From Legionellales bacterium (lineage in GTDB: Bacteria > Pseudomonadota > Gammaproteobacteria > UBA1113), in contig PAMH01000010.1 in NCBI GenBank assembly GCA_002707205.1, positions 1 through 36,235 on the forward strand: DNA of 36,235 bases. Reading direction: 5' to 3'. The notes beneath the pieces are model-generated. The model was given only the letters and a program-made list of their open reading frames with translations, made no database searches and was not told the DNA's origin. A program made the translations under genes and the position numbers. This document shows, one piece after another, positions 27,159-34,874 of this stretch (within the stretch, counting starts at the first letter, position 1; each line of letters begins with the position of its first letter).

Positions 27159-27193
27159 AAAACGACTTCAATATTATGTGTTGAAGTCGTTTT
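27159..27193 (-). terminator. Strong hairpin between rpsU and yqeY-dnaG-rpoD
   Basis: aaaacgacttcaa (27159-27171) and ttgaagtcgtttt (27181-27193) form a perfect 13-bp stem with a 9-nt loop. Read on the minus strand, the outer A-T pairs supply a T-run (CGTTTTGG). It lies 137 bp past the rpsU stop and 26 bp before the yqeY start. E. coli has a partial terminator at the same operon position, which lowers dnaG-rpoD expression relative to rpsU; the same role is likely here. Confidence 0.75.
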
Positions 27194-27330
27194 CGTATAA
27201 CCTTAGCTAAGCCTCAATGTGCTAGTTGGTATCATTAATGATGATAATGCTAAGCAATGAAAGAGATATTTATTTGTTTAGCATTATTTATTACGTACCG
27301 TGTAAATTTATTGTAGGTATTCTATAAAAA

Positions 27331-27570
27331 TTATTTTTTCTTTTTCTTACGGCCTTTAATACCGCGAGAAGGCATTGGTGCTTCCTTCATTAATTTTTTC
27401 TGCCAGCGTTTTGCTGCAGCAGCTTTTTCTTGACCGCGAATTTTAGTAGGCTTTGTGTAACGCGCACGACGTTTTAATTCAGTTAAAACACCGGCTTTTT
27501 CACAAGCGCGTTTAAAGCGACGTAACATGCTATCTAAGTGTTCGTTTTGCTTAGCATTTACTGATGGCAT
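27331..27570 (-). CDS. rpsU: 30S ribosomal protein bS21
   Basis: bS21 sits near the anti-Shine-Dalgarno end of 16S rRNA and helps initiation. The 79-aa, very basic protein contains LRRFKRACEKAGVLTELKRR, typical of S21. It is eight residues longer than the E. coli protein, with a Lys-rich tail. The start at 27570 follows a GAGGAT site, and a strong promoter lies at 27616-27644. It opens the macromolecular synthesis operon. Confidence 0.96.
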   Translation of the reverse strand: MPSVNAKQNEHLDSMLRRFKRACEKAGVLTELKRRARYTKPTKIRGQEKAAAAKRWQKKLMKEAPMPSRGIKGRKKKKK

Positions 27571-27615
27571 AGATTTTTATCCTCAATTAATTATAAAAAA
27601 ATACAGAATGGGCTG

Positions 27616-27644
27616 ATTTTACCCACATGTTATCTGAAATGCAA
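27616..27644 (-). promoter_or_regulatory. Promoter of the rpsU operon
   Basis: On the minus strand TTGCAT (27644-27639), exactly 17 bp and TAAAAT (27621-27616) give one of the best sigma-70 matches in the window. The start near 27609 leaves a leader of roughly 39 nt before the rpsU ATG. Confidence 0.65.
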
Positions 27645-27745
27645 AAATTTTTTAAATTGTTTGAGCGAAATGAGCAAATGTGCATAAAAAACTTTCAATC
27701 ATAAACTGAAATATTATAAAATTTATATAAGGCTTTCAGGAGAAT

Positions 27746-28747
27746 TTATAGTAAACTTCGCAAAATGGTTTGTAAACTTGCAAAGCGCATATCAGAAATT
27801 TCTTTATTTTCATAGAGTTGAGTGATGGCACAATCTGGTTCATGTAAGTGTGTGCAGTCATTAAATTTGCATTGACTGATGTAGGGTTTACATTCAATAA
27901 AGCCTTTTAATAATTCAATAGGGGTTATGTCCCACAATGTGAAATTACGCACACCAGGAGAATCAATTAAATCGCCGCCTGTGGGAATATGATAGAGTCG
28001 CGCCGTAGAAGTTGTATGTTTACCAAATCCCGTCGCTTCAGAAAGCGCGCCGATTTTAATATCATTTTTAGGCATAAAGGCACTGACAAGTGATGATTTC
28101 CCAACACCAGATTGCCCCAAGAAAATACTTGTTTGATTTTTAAGTTCTTGCTGAATTTGCCGCACACTAGATTCATCTTTTATAGATGCTTCAATAACTG
28201 GATAATTTAAAGTGCGATATATTGTTAGCCATTGGTGGATTGGATGTTTAGCAGGCAGTAAATCTTTTTTATTTAAGATAATTAATGGTTTTATGTGTAA
28301 TAGTTCAGCGGCAACTAAATATTTATTAATAAGATCTGCACTTGGTTCAGGCTTTGGCGCAAAGACAATAATCATTTGCGTCACGTTAGCAGCAATAGGC
28401 TTGGGATAACCATGAAAATTAGGTCGTTCTAAAACAGTATTTCTAGGTAAGTGCGCAGTGACAATACCATTATTTGTTTCTGAGGCTCGCCAAAGCACGC
28501 GATCGCCAGGTACTAAATTATGAATATTTTGTCTAATATAACAGAAATGTGGCTTATGATTGTCATCTTCTACATCAACACTGGCACCGTGTCTTGCAAC
28601 AACTAAGCCTTTTTCTTCCATACCTAGCTGACTTTCATCGAACATCTGTTCTGCTTGTTCAGCAACTTTTTCTGCTTTTTTAATACGACGCTCTTGTATT
28701 ATTTGTATGCGCTTTTTTTGTTGGTCAGTAAGTTTGCGTTTGCCCAT
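27746..28747 (-). CDS. rsgA: Ribosome small-subunit biogenesis GTPase RsgA
   Basis: RsgA is a circularly permuted GTPase that checks late 30S assembly. In the 333-aa product the motifs come in permuted order: NKKD (G4, 159-162), GQSGVGKS (G1, 211-218), DSPG (G3, 262-265), then the zinc-binding Cys293/Cys298/His300/Cys306 cluster. An OB-fold precedes the GTPase domain, and the N-terminus (residues 1-40) is a charged helix. The ATG at 28747 has a poor ribosome site. The gene is divergent from cca with 49 bp between starts. Confidence 0.95.
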   Translation of the reverse strand: MGKRKLTDQQKKRIQIIQERRIKKAEKVAEQAEQMFDESQLGMEEKGLVVARHGASVDVEDDNHKPHFCYIRQNIHNLVPGDRVLWRASETNNGIVTAHLPRNTVLERPNFHGYPKPIAANVTQMIIVFAPKPEPSADLINKYLVAAELLHIKPLIILNKKDLLPAKHPIHQWLTIYRTLNYPVIEASIKDESSVRQIQQELKNQTSIFLGQSGVGKSSLVSAFMPKNDIKIGALSEATGFGKHTTSTARLYHIPTGGDLIDSPGVRNFTLWDITPIELLKGFIECKPYISQCKFNDCTHLHEPDCAITQLYENKEISDMRFASLQTILRSLL

Positions 28748-28796
28748 TTATTCGTTAAGATTAATAAAAAGATAACCATATTATAAAGGGTATTTA

Positions 28797-29987
28797 ATGA
28801 AAGTCTATTTGGTCGGTGGTGCTGTGCGCGATAAGCTCTTAGGGTTGCCTGTTATGGAAAGAGATTGGGTTGTGGTTGGGGCAACACCTGAGCAGATGAT
28901 ACGACTTGGATATAAGCCTGTAGGAAAAAATTTTCCAGTATTTTTACATCCTGAGACAAATGAAGAATATGCGTTAGCACGTACTGAGCGAAAAAGTGGC
29001 CATGGTTATCAAGGATTTACTTTTTATACTGGCAATGATGTAACTTTAGAGCAAGATTTAATGCGGCGTGATATGACCATCAATGCGATTGCGGAAAGTC
29101 ATGATGGAAAGTTAATTGATCCCTATGGTGGAGTGAATGATTTAAACGCGCACGTGTTACGACATGTCTCTGGTGCCTTTGTTGAAGATCCCGTTCGATT
29201 ATTGCGTTTAGCGCGTTTTATGGCAAAGTTAGAAAAATTTCAATTTAACATTGCACCTGAAACAATGCAGTTATTGAAGCACATGGTGCAAGATGGAGAA
29301 GTCACGCATTTAGTTGCTGAACGTGTATGGCAAGAATTATTTAAAGCACTGCATGAAGAACATCCCAGTCAGTTTTTTCAAGTGCTAATACAATGTGGTG
29401 CAGATAAAGTTGTATTCTCTGAATTTGCCAAATTGTTTGAACAGACAGAATATCAAAATCAAATGCCTCTAGCATTACAAACGCTAGATATTGCTGCACA
29501 ATTAACAGATTCACCAATGATTCGCTTTGCCGCTTTTTGTTCTTATTTAACAATGATTAAAACGAATGAAAATCAGCTTTTAATGTTACAGCATTTTTTT
29601 CAGCGATTAAAAGTGCCTAAAGCTTATGTTGCATTAACGATATTAGTGATTGAATATTATCAGCAATGTGATGCAGTATTAAAGATGCATAGCGAAGCGA
29701 TTATTAAGCTATTGATGGCATTAGATGCTTATCGACGCGCAGATCGTTTTGAAGACTTTCTCATTGTGTGCGAAGCAATTGCCAGAGCACAGATGCCATC
29801 AGAAAGTTTTACTTACAAACAAAGTGATTTTTTAAAAACGGCATATCAAATATCTAAAAATACATCCATAAAGCCTTTTATTACTCAAGGAATAAAAGGA
29901 GAAGTGCTAGCATTTTCTTTGTATCAAGCTCGAGTCGATGATATTAAACAATGGTTGAAAAATGATGAAACATTCAAGCAATCATAA
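28797..29987 (+). CDS. cca: CCA-adding tRNA nucleotidyltransferase
   Basis: Cca builds or repairs the 3' CCA of tRNAs. The 396-aa protein begins [16 protein letters not shown] and shows the class II signature: ERDWVVVG, the flexible [11 protein letters not shown] and [10 protein letters not shown]. The C-terminal half lacks an obvious HD motif of the kind that gives E. coli Cca its phosphohydrolase activity, so this enzyme may only add nucleotides. Both tRNA genes in this window already encode CCA, so its main task is probably repair. The start has an AAGGG site. Confidence 0.94.
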   Translation: MKVYLVGGAVRDKLLGLPVMERDWVVVGATPEQMIRLGYKPVGKNFPVFLHPETNEEYALARTERKSGHGYQGFTFYTGNDVTLEQDLMRRDMTINAIAESHDGKLIDPYGGVNDLNAHVLRHVSGAFVEDPVRLLRLARFMAKLEKFQFNIAPETMQLLKHMVQDGEVTHLVAERVWQELFKALHEEHPSQFFQVLIQCGADKVVFSEFAKLFEQTEYQNQMPLALQTLDIAAQLTDSPMIRFAAFCSYLTMIKTNENQLLMLQHFFQRLKVPKAYVALTILVIEYYQQCDAVLKMHSEAIIKLLMALDAYRRADRFEDFLIVCEAIARAQMPSESFTYKQSDFLKTAYQISKNTSIKPFITQGIKGEVLAFSLYQARVDDIKQWLKNDETFKQS

Positions 29988-30032
29988 CAAAAAGCAACAG
30001 TGAAATATTAGAATACAACATTTATTTTTTAT

Positions 30033-30734
30033 TTACCGTTCAATTTGTCCTAAATTTGCATGCATAATAGCACCATTTATGACAGCATTATTTGCTGAAA
30101 AATAAATAAGCTTTGCAATTTCTTTGGGTTCAATTAAACGATTATGACCACAAAGTTGCTTTAATTGTTGAAGTAATGCCTCATCATGTTGACAGCGCTC
30201 GCGAAGCATTTTTGTATCAGTAACTCCAGGACAGATACAACATGTATGTAATTTAGTATCAGCAATATCTTGGCAAGTTGCACGCATTAATCCAGCGATA
30301 GCATGTTTTGATGTGACATAACTTAAAACACCAGGAACTGCTTTTTCAGATAAGGTTGAACCTATATAAATAATGCTTGAATGATCAGGCAATGCTGTTA
30401 ATAATGATTGGGTTAGAAGGGCAGGAATGATCGTGTTCAAATGTAATGATAGCGTTAATATGTCTTCTTTAACTGTATGAATGCTATCAGTAAAACAACA
30501 AGCTGCATTATGTACCAAACTTACTTTCTTTGCAGATTGACAAGCGGAGATAAGTTTTGACAAGCAAGTTTTCCAATCCTGTTTACTAAAATCAACAGCA
30601 ATATTAGTAATAGAAGAAAGTGTACATGGTGTACGAGATAAATTAATGACTTCCCAATTTTCATCCAAAAATAGTTGAGCGGTTGCTTTGCCAATACCTT
30701 GAGATGCGCCGGTAATGATTAATAAATTTTTCAT
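30033..30734 (-). CDS. Short-chain dehydrogenase/reductase
   Basis: This classical SDR (233 aa) has the NAD(P)-binding TGASQGIG (8-15), the NAA structural motif (76-78), and the catalytic set Ser126, Tyr139 and Lys143 (YVTSK). The arginine in NLSRTP favours NADP(H). The substrate is unknown. It starts one base after the trmL stop, so the two are translated together. It converges on cca across 45 bp without a clear terminator. Confidence 0.88.
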   Translation of the reverse strand: MKNLLIITGASQGIGKATAQLFLDENWEVINLSRTPCTLSSITNIAVDFSKQDWKTCLSKLISACQSAKKVSLVHNAACCFTDSIHTVKEDILTLSLHLNTIIPALLTQSLLTALPDHSSIIYIGSTLSEKAVPGVLSYVTSKHAIAGLMRATCQDIADTKLHTCCICPGVTDTKMLRERCQHDEALLQQLKQLCGHNRLIEPKEIAKLIYFSANNAVINGAIMHANLGQIER

Positions 30735-30735
30735 T

Positions 30736-31200
30736 TTAAATACTGCCTACAAAGTTTAATTGCCGCCATGCTTCATATAAAATAATTGCTGTAGCATTTG
30801 ATAGATTGAGACTACGATTATTCGGTGCCATAGGAATTTTTATGATATTTTTGGATTCATATGTCTCCAGCACAGATTGTGGTAGCCCACGGGTTTCAGG
30901 GCCAAATAATAAATAGCTATCATCACTAAAGCTTGCTTCAGTATAATTTAATTTACCTTTAGTTGAGCAAGCAAAAAGTGATGATGGTTTACAGTTTTGT
31001 AAAAAAATTTGATATGAGGCGTGTATTTTGATTTTTTCCCAATCATGATAATCCAAACCCGCACGTTTTAATTTAGTATCATCAACATTAAATCCAAGCG
31101 GTTCGATGAGGTGTAATTGTGCACCTGTATTAGCACATAAGCGTATAATATTACCAGTATTAGGGGGGATTTCAGGTTCATAGAGTACAATATTTAGCAT
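30736..31200 (-). CDS. trmL: tRNA (cytidine/uridine-34 2'-O)-methyltransferase TrmL
   Basis: TrmL methylates the ribose at wobble position 34 of tRNA-Leu isoacceptors. The 154-aa SPOUT protein shows YEPEIPPNTGNIIRLCANTG at the start, LFGPETRGLP, and the knot MAPNNRSLNLSNATAI. Length is normal (E. coli 157). It is separated from the upstream outer-membrane gene by a terminator-like hairpin, and it is followed after 1 bp by the SDR gene. Confidence 0.95.
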   Translation of the reverse strand: MLNIVLYEPEIPPNTGNIIRLCANTGAQLHLIEPLGFNVDDTKLKRAGLDYHDWEKIKIHASYQIFLQNCKPSSLFACSTKGKLNYTEASFSDDSYLLFGPETRGLPQSVLETYESKNIIKIPMAPNNRSLNLSNATAIILYEAWRQLNFVGSI

Positions 31201-31221
31201 AGTTTTAAATATTCCCTTTGA

Positions 31222-31264
31222 TAAATAATACGCGATAATTTCGCATCATATCGCGTATTATTTA
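31222..31264 (-). terminator. Terminator after the outer-membrane barrel gene
   Basis: A 16-bp perfect stem, 31222-31237 with 31249-31264 and an 11-nt loop, contains the core aatacgcgata / tatcgcgtatt. It lies 14 bp past the barrel gene stop. In the minus direction the end of the stem is TATTATTTATC, U-rich but broken, so termination is likely though perhaps partial. Confidence 0.6.
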
Positions 31265-31278
31265 GAGCAGGCAGCAGA

Positions 31279-31926
31279 TTAGAAATTATCGTCATCTGGA
31301 TTATGAAAGTGATATGCTATACCAATCATTGCTTCATCTGATTGTTCAACATTACCACCGCCATTGATTCTACGCCATGATAAATCTGCAGACCAATATT
31401 GTTGGAAGTAAAGCTCAGCGCCTAAGCCATAAACAGGACGAAACTCAGTTTCTGTTTCATCTGTGATACCTAAATTCTTTGCGGTTGTATTGATACTACT
31501 CGAAGCATGTACATAAGCAACGCCGCCAATAGCATATAATTGAAAACTACGTGATAATGGCAGTATAGGTTTTAATACAAGATCACCTGCTTGTTGTTCA
31601 ATGTCACCTGAGGCTTTATTGTTACCGTATAAATTGCTCCAATCCATTTGTTGGAAGTAATTATAGCCTGCTTCTGCCGCTAAATATTTATTAAATTGGT
31701 AACCTAAATAAAGTCGACCAACAGCACCATCATCGTCGTTTGATGGTTTCGTGGCGCCAGTGATTCCCGTGGTATTTTTGAAAAATTTATTTAATGTACT
31801 ACTACCATCATATTTTGTTTGAGCATAACCACCTTGTAAGCCTAAATACCAGCCAGTTGTGCCTGCATATGTAGCTGTGGTTGTACAACTAAGTAATGCG
31901 CATACAAGTGCAATTTTTTTTACCAT
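31279..31926 (-). CDS. Small outer-membrane beta-barrel protein (OmpA-like transmembrane domain)
   Basis: This 215-aa protein has a Sec signal peptide (about residues 1-21, ending TYA), then alternating amphipathic strands beginning GWYLGLQGGYAQTKY. It includes RLYLGYQFNKYLAAEAGYNY and LYAIGGVAYVHASS, and ends in phenylalanine, a common barrel assembly signal. The size fits an eight-stranded barrel of the OmpA/OmpW-like type. There is no peptidoglycan-binding domain, so the role (pore, adhesin or structural) is open. A very good ribosome site (AAAGGAAA) and a strong promoter (31963-31991) suggest high expression. Confidence 0.82.
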   Translation of the reverse strand: MVKKIALVCALLSCTTTATYAGTTGWYLGLQGGYAQTKYDGSSTLNKFFKNTTGITGATKPSNDDDGAVGRLYLGYQFNKYLAAEAGYNYFQQMDWSNLYGNNKASGDIEQQAGDLVLKPILPLSRSFQLYAIGGVAYVHASSSINTTAKNLGITDETETEFRPVYGLGAELYFQQYWSADLSWRRINGGGNVEQSDEAMIGIAYHFHNPDDDNF

Positions 31927-31962
31927 AGTTTCCTTTCCTTTTGCTTTTTCTCACCGTGTATG

Positions 31963-31991
31963 ATGATAGCGAGAACCTTTTCAAATAGCAA
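31963..31991 (-). promoter_or_regulatory. Promoter of the outer-membrane barrel gene
   Basis: On the minus strand TTGCTA (31991-31986), exactly 17 bp and TATCAT (31968-31963) precede the ATG by about 37 bp, in the gap after mlaA. It fits separate, strong transcription of the barrel gene. Confidence 0.6.
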
Positions 31992-32066
31992 TAGAAATAC
32001 ATTGTTCATCTTGTCACACTATATTTTGCCTTATTTCCTAGTTCAATCCAAAAAATTTGATGCTAG

Positions 32067-33113
32067 TTATAATGTAGGAATAAATGCTTCGGATTTATTT
32101 GTATTATCTACAGGTTCACTCATTACGGTTGTTTTCGTTGGCGCTACCGATTTCTTTTCAGCTTCAGTAGTTAATGATATTGATTTCTGCTTATTTGCCA
32201 CTGTTTTACTTGTCTCCGATGATGTTGTTTCCACTGATTTTTTATCTGTTTTCATGGATGTTTTTTTATCATTTTCAGCCTTTAGTGGTGGCTCAACAGT
32301 TGATTCTGGCATATTTTCTGTACCATCAATTGCCCAATATTCATCAGCAGTTAAATCTGCGTCGTCAAATTCATAGTATTTTGCTTGATCCCAAGTAACA
32401 CCATGTTGTTCCATTTGCATTGCTCGACGTTGAATGTATGCATCACGTAGTAATGTATATTGGTCGAGTGCCGCTACGTCGAGTACATCTTCATTTTCAA
32501 GGAAGTTTGCACGAATACGAACGTAATCCATACCAAGTAAAATATTACGTGCTTTCACTGAATTCATGTAAGGGAAAATACTAAAAGGATCATAATCGAC
32601 TAATAAACCAATACCATCCCTAAAGTTGCTTGGACCTAAAAATGGAATGACAAAATAAGGTGAGCTAGTAAAGCCATATTTTGCTAGGGTGATACCAAAA
32701 TCATTTTCTTTACGTTCTAACCCTGCATGTTTTGCAACATCAAAAATACCTAAAATACCGGCGGTACTATTAATTGCTAAACGCCCTAAGCTATCCATGG
32801 CATCTTTTGGATGTCCCTGTAATAAATTATTAATCGTTGTTGGAATTTCAGCTAAGTTCCAATAGAAATTATTAACGCCATCTCTAACAGGTGCGGGCGT
32901 TATTTTCTTATATCCTGTGGCCAACGGTTTAAGCACAAATTTATCAAATTCTTGATTAAACTTGAATGTTCCGCGATTGATTGTTTGTAGTGGATCTTGT
33001 GGTTCATACGGATGCTCTGTCGTGCCACATCCTGTTAATCCCAAAGTTAGTGCCAAGCTAGTAGCAATGGTGATGTTTTTGTAATTGATTCGAAAAGCAT
33101 TTTTTTTGTTCAC
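32067..33113 (-). CDS. mlaA: Outer-membrane lipid-asymmetry lipoprotein MlaA (VacJ) with C-terminal tail
   Basis: MlaA removes misplaced phospholipid from the outer leaflet and hands it to MlaC. The 348-aa protein has a lipobox LGLTGC (Cys29), then the VacJ core: PLQTINRGTFKFNQEFD, NNFYWNLAEIPTTINNLLQG, RLAINSTAGILGIFDVA and FGITLAKYG. The core ends near residue 247. The last 80-90 residues are an extra low-complexity tail rich in Lys, Ser, Thr and Glu, absent in E. coli MlaA (251 aa). The start codon is GTG (33113) with GGA upstream. No mlaB-F genes are adjacent. Confidence 0.93.
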   Translation of the reverse strand: MNKKNAFRINYKNITIATSLALTLGLTGCGTTEHPYEPQDPLQTINRGTFKFNQEFDKFVLKPLATGYKKITPAPVRDGVNNFYWNLAEIPTTINNLLQGHPKDAMDSLGRLAINSTAGILGIFDVAKHAGLERKENDFGITLAKYGFTSSPYFVIPFLGPSNFRDGIGLLVDYDPFSIFPYMNSVKARNILLGMDYVRIRANFLENEDVLDVAALDQYTLLRDAYIQRRAMQMEQHGVTWDQAKYYEFDDADLTADEYWAIDGTENMPESTVEPPLKAENDKKTSMKTDKKSVETTSSETSKTVANKQKSISLTTEAEKKSVAPTKTTVMSEPVDNTNKSEAFIPTL

Positions 33114-33145
33114 GATAAACGTCCAATGTTATTTTGAATGAGTAC

Positions 33146-33174
33146 ATTAAATCAAGGGCTTAATCGAAGGTCAA
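33146..33174 (-). promoter_or_regulatory. Predicted promoter for mlaA
   Basis: On the minus strand TTGACC (33174-33169), 17 bp and TTTAAT (33151-33146) give a good sigma-70 match about 33 bp above the GTG start. The 7-bp inverted repeat at 33179-33196 sits directly upstream of the -35, where an activator or repressor could bind. Confidence 0.55.
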
Positions 33175-33384
33175 CTATTATGACTAGAAAGTCATATATT
33201 AAACCACTTTAGCCTAATAAATGAACATAATTTTATTTCTCATCAAAATTTAACCAAGGGATGTTGAATAGTTGGAAACTTTTTTATTACTTGACGCTTT
33301 ACTTAAATTCTGGTGATTCAGTTATAAATTATAGATAGCCCTAGATAGACATTTTGGACATAAAATATACAATTTTGGCATATA

Positions 33385-33393
33385 TGTTATAAT
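33385..33393 (+). promoter_or_regulatory. Extended -10 promoter for the split unknown gene
   Basis: TGTTATAAT (33385-33393) is a perfect extended -10 element (TGn plus TATAAT). No good -35 is present at the right distance, as is usual for extended -10 promoters. The start near 33400 leaves a leader of about 49 nt to ATG 33449, which has an AAAGG ribosome site. Confidence 0.55.
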
Positions 33394-33448
33394 GCAACTA
33401 AGTAAATTAATATATCGTTAATAAATATTATAATAAAGGTACGATAAT

Positions 33449-34522
33449 ATGCTTAGGTTAACTACAGATATCATTTTATCTGCGATTTTTTTATTAGAAA
33501 AAATGCCGACTAAAAATAAAAATATTATTTTAGCTATTAATCAACTTAAAACTTACTTTTATGATCACGAGACTGATTTAAGCAAGATACAGATAACGTT
33601 GACTCGCTTACTTGAGGCCTCTCACATATTACCAGAACAGAAAAAACAATTGTTGTTATTATTCAATAGGCCTTTGCCTAAAGTGACAGACGAAGAAGTT
33701 TTCTTAAATCCATTACGTCGTCAGGTGGAATCGTTATTTGCAATTAAAGCATTGTTAAACCCCACAGACTTAATGATGGAGATGGTTGGTGTTATTTCCA
33801 AAAGAATCACGGATATTTTGCTAAATTATAACGCATTAAAAAATACAGAGAAAGCTGCAGTAAATACATTTTTGTCGAGCTTAAGGCACTATGTAGGCAA
33901 TAGTAAATATAATAAAGTCATTGCATTTGGTTCATTTAAAGAGCGTCCCAGTAGAGAGCAAGTGATTGAAATTTTAAATAATAATGCATCTAATCAATTG
34001 ACAGTTATTATGCATATTCACTTTAAATTTGCACTGTATGCTGTCCGGCATGTTGGTGTTAAGTTTCAGGATGGCGACACCTTATCAGGAAAATTTGCTG
34101 AAGTCATTAGCGGGGAATACGGTTCAATTGATAAATATTTAAAAGCATTGGCTCAAGTAGCAAAGCATAATGAAAATATTCGCTGTTTTTTGTCAGATTC
34201 GCTGATTTGCCAATCAGAAATTTATACTCAGTTTAGAAAAAGAGGGAGAGCTGGAAAATTGAAGTATAGTTTTTACACAGAAAAAATGGGTTTATTAAGA
34301 GCGGGACAGGAAGAGTTTGAGCAACAATTTCCAGAAAATGATTTGGCTTGGGTGGCGGATGCAAAAGCACAAGAACCAGACTATGAGTCACCAATTGTAA
34401 AATCAGCATTAAAGTATGAGGCTATTTATGTCGGTGGTGCTTCAGGTATGGCTGCGTTATTTTTGCATCTCATGGAAAATTTAGGAAGATTCAAGACACT
34501 TAATCAAAAACAATGTTTTTAG
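33449..34522 (+). CDS. Unrecognised protein, upstream part of a frame-split gene
   Basis: This 357-aa frame encodes a mostly helical, soluble-looking protein with no signal peptide. I recognise no family. Possible landmarks are a Lys/Leu-rich N-terminal helical region, the segment AFGSFKERPSREQVIEIL, and near the end GGASGMAALFLHLMENLGRF. The frame stops at TAG 34520-34522, directly after a run of five Ts, and coding continues without a break in the -1 frame from 34513. Joined, the product would be about 460 aa. Translation should start at ATG 33449 (AAAGG site). A secreted effector is conceivable in a Legionella-like organism, but nothing in the sequence shows it. Confidence 0.7.
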   Translation: MLRLTTDIILSAIFLLEKMPTKNKNIILAINQLKTYFYDHETDLSKIQITLTRLLEASHILPEQKKQLLLLFNRPLPKVTDEEVFLNPLRRQVESLFAIKALLNPTDLMMEMVGVISKRITDILLNYNALKNTEKAAVNTFLSSLRHYVGNSKYNKVIAFGSFKERPSREQVIEILNNNASNQLTVIMHIHFKFALYAVRHVGVKFQDGDTLSGKFAEVISGEYGSIDKYLKALAQVAKHNENIRCFLSDSLICQSEIYTQFRKRGRAGKLKYSFYTEKMGLLRAGQEEFEQQFPENDLAWVADAKAQEPDYESPIVKSALKYEAIYVGGASGMAALFLHLMENLGRFKTLNQKQCF

Positions 34523-34830
34523 CCGCAATTCAAGCTTATATTGTCGCTGGGGGCTTTCATAGCATTGATGAGGTTTTGTTACCGGCGCATTATTGTTTAG
34601 GATTATTACCTGGTTATTATACTGATGAACCCAAAACACTGAATCCAAAAGCGCCTAATACCAGCGTATTTTATTCTAAACTATGTGAAATAGACTCAAA
34701 CTATCAGTCAATTTTATCAAGTGCTTGGCAAGCGTTTATTAACTTTCATTTGCAACGACAAACCATTTTATCAACTGTTACACAAGAAAGTTGTCATTTG
34801 ACAATGAGACCAATCATGGCAAGATTATAA
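34513..34830 (+). CDS. Downstream part of the same split gene (-1 frame)
   Basis: This 105-aa frame opens at an ATG overlapping the end of the upstream frame by 10 bp. It has no ribosome site of its own, so it is either reached by reinitiation or frameshifting, or it is the remnant of a broken gene. The text FLAAIQAYIVAGGFHSIDEV reads as a natural continuation of the helical region before the shift, and HYCLGLLPGYY looks like conserved-domain sequence. One extra T in the run at 34516-34520 would restore a single frame. The stop codon lies inside a hairpin (34819-34838). Confidence 0.6.
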   Translation: MFLAAIQAYIVAGGFHSIDEVLLPAHYCLGLLPGYYTDEPKTLNPKAPNTSVFYSKLCEIDSNYQSILSSAWQAFINFHLQRQTILSTVTQESCHLTMRPIMARL

Positions 34831-34838
34831 AATCTTGC
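34819..34838 (+). terminator. Hairpin at the end of the split gene
   Basis: gcaagatt (34819-34826) and aatcttgc (34831-34838) form a perfect 8-bp stem with a 4-nt loop that contains most of the TAA stop. It is followed by taaaatattttg, a broken T-tract. A terminator for the plus-strand gene is the likeliest role. Confidence 0.5.
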
Positions 34839-34874
34839 TAAAATATTTTGTCTCAGGTTGTCTATCCAAATAAA

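Larger units (their letters stand above)
33114..33448. promoter_or_regulatory. 335-bp divergent region between mlaA and the split unknown gene
   Basis: No gene is seen here. It carries the mlaA promoter (33146-33174), a 7-bp inverted repeat just upstream of it (33179-33185 with 33190-33196, TATGACT / AGTCATA), an imperfect direct repeat attttgg at 33351 and 33372 (21 bp apart), an extended -10 promoter for the plus-strand gene and a tandem TTAAT pair at 33407 and 33418. Confidence 0.55.

Noticed and set aside
31960-32376. 138-aa plus-strand frame opposite the mlaA tail
   Set aside because: It is antisense to the low-complexity tail of mlaA, is Ser/Phe/Val-rich as expected from that composition, and has no ribosome site.
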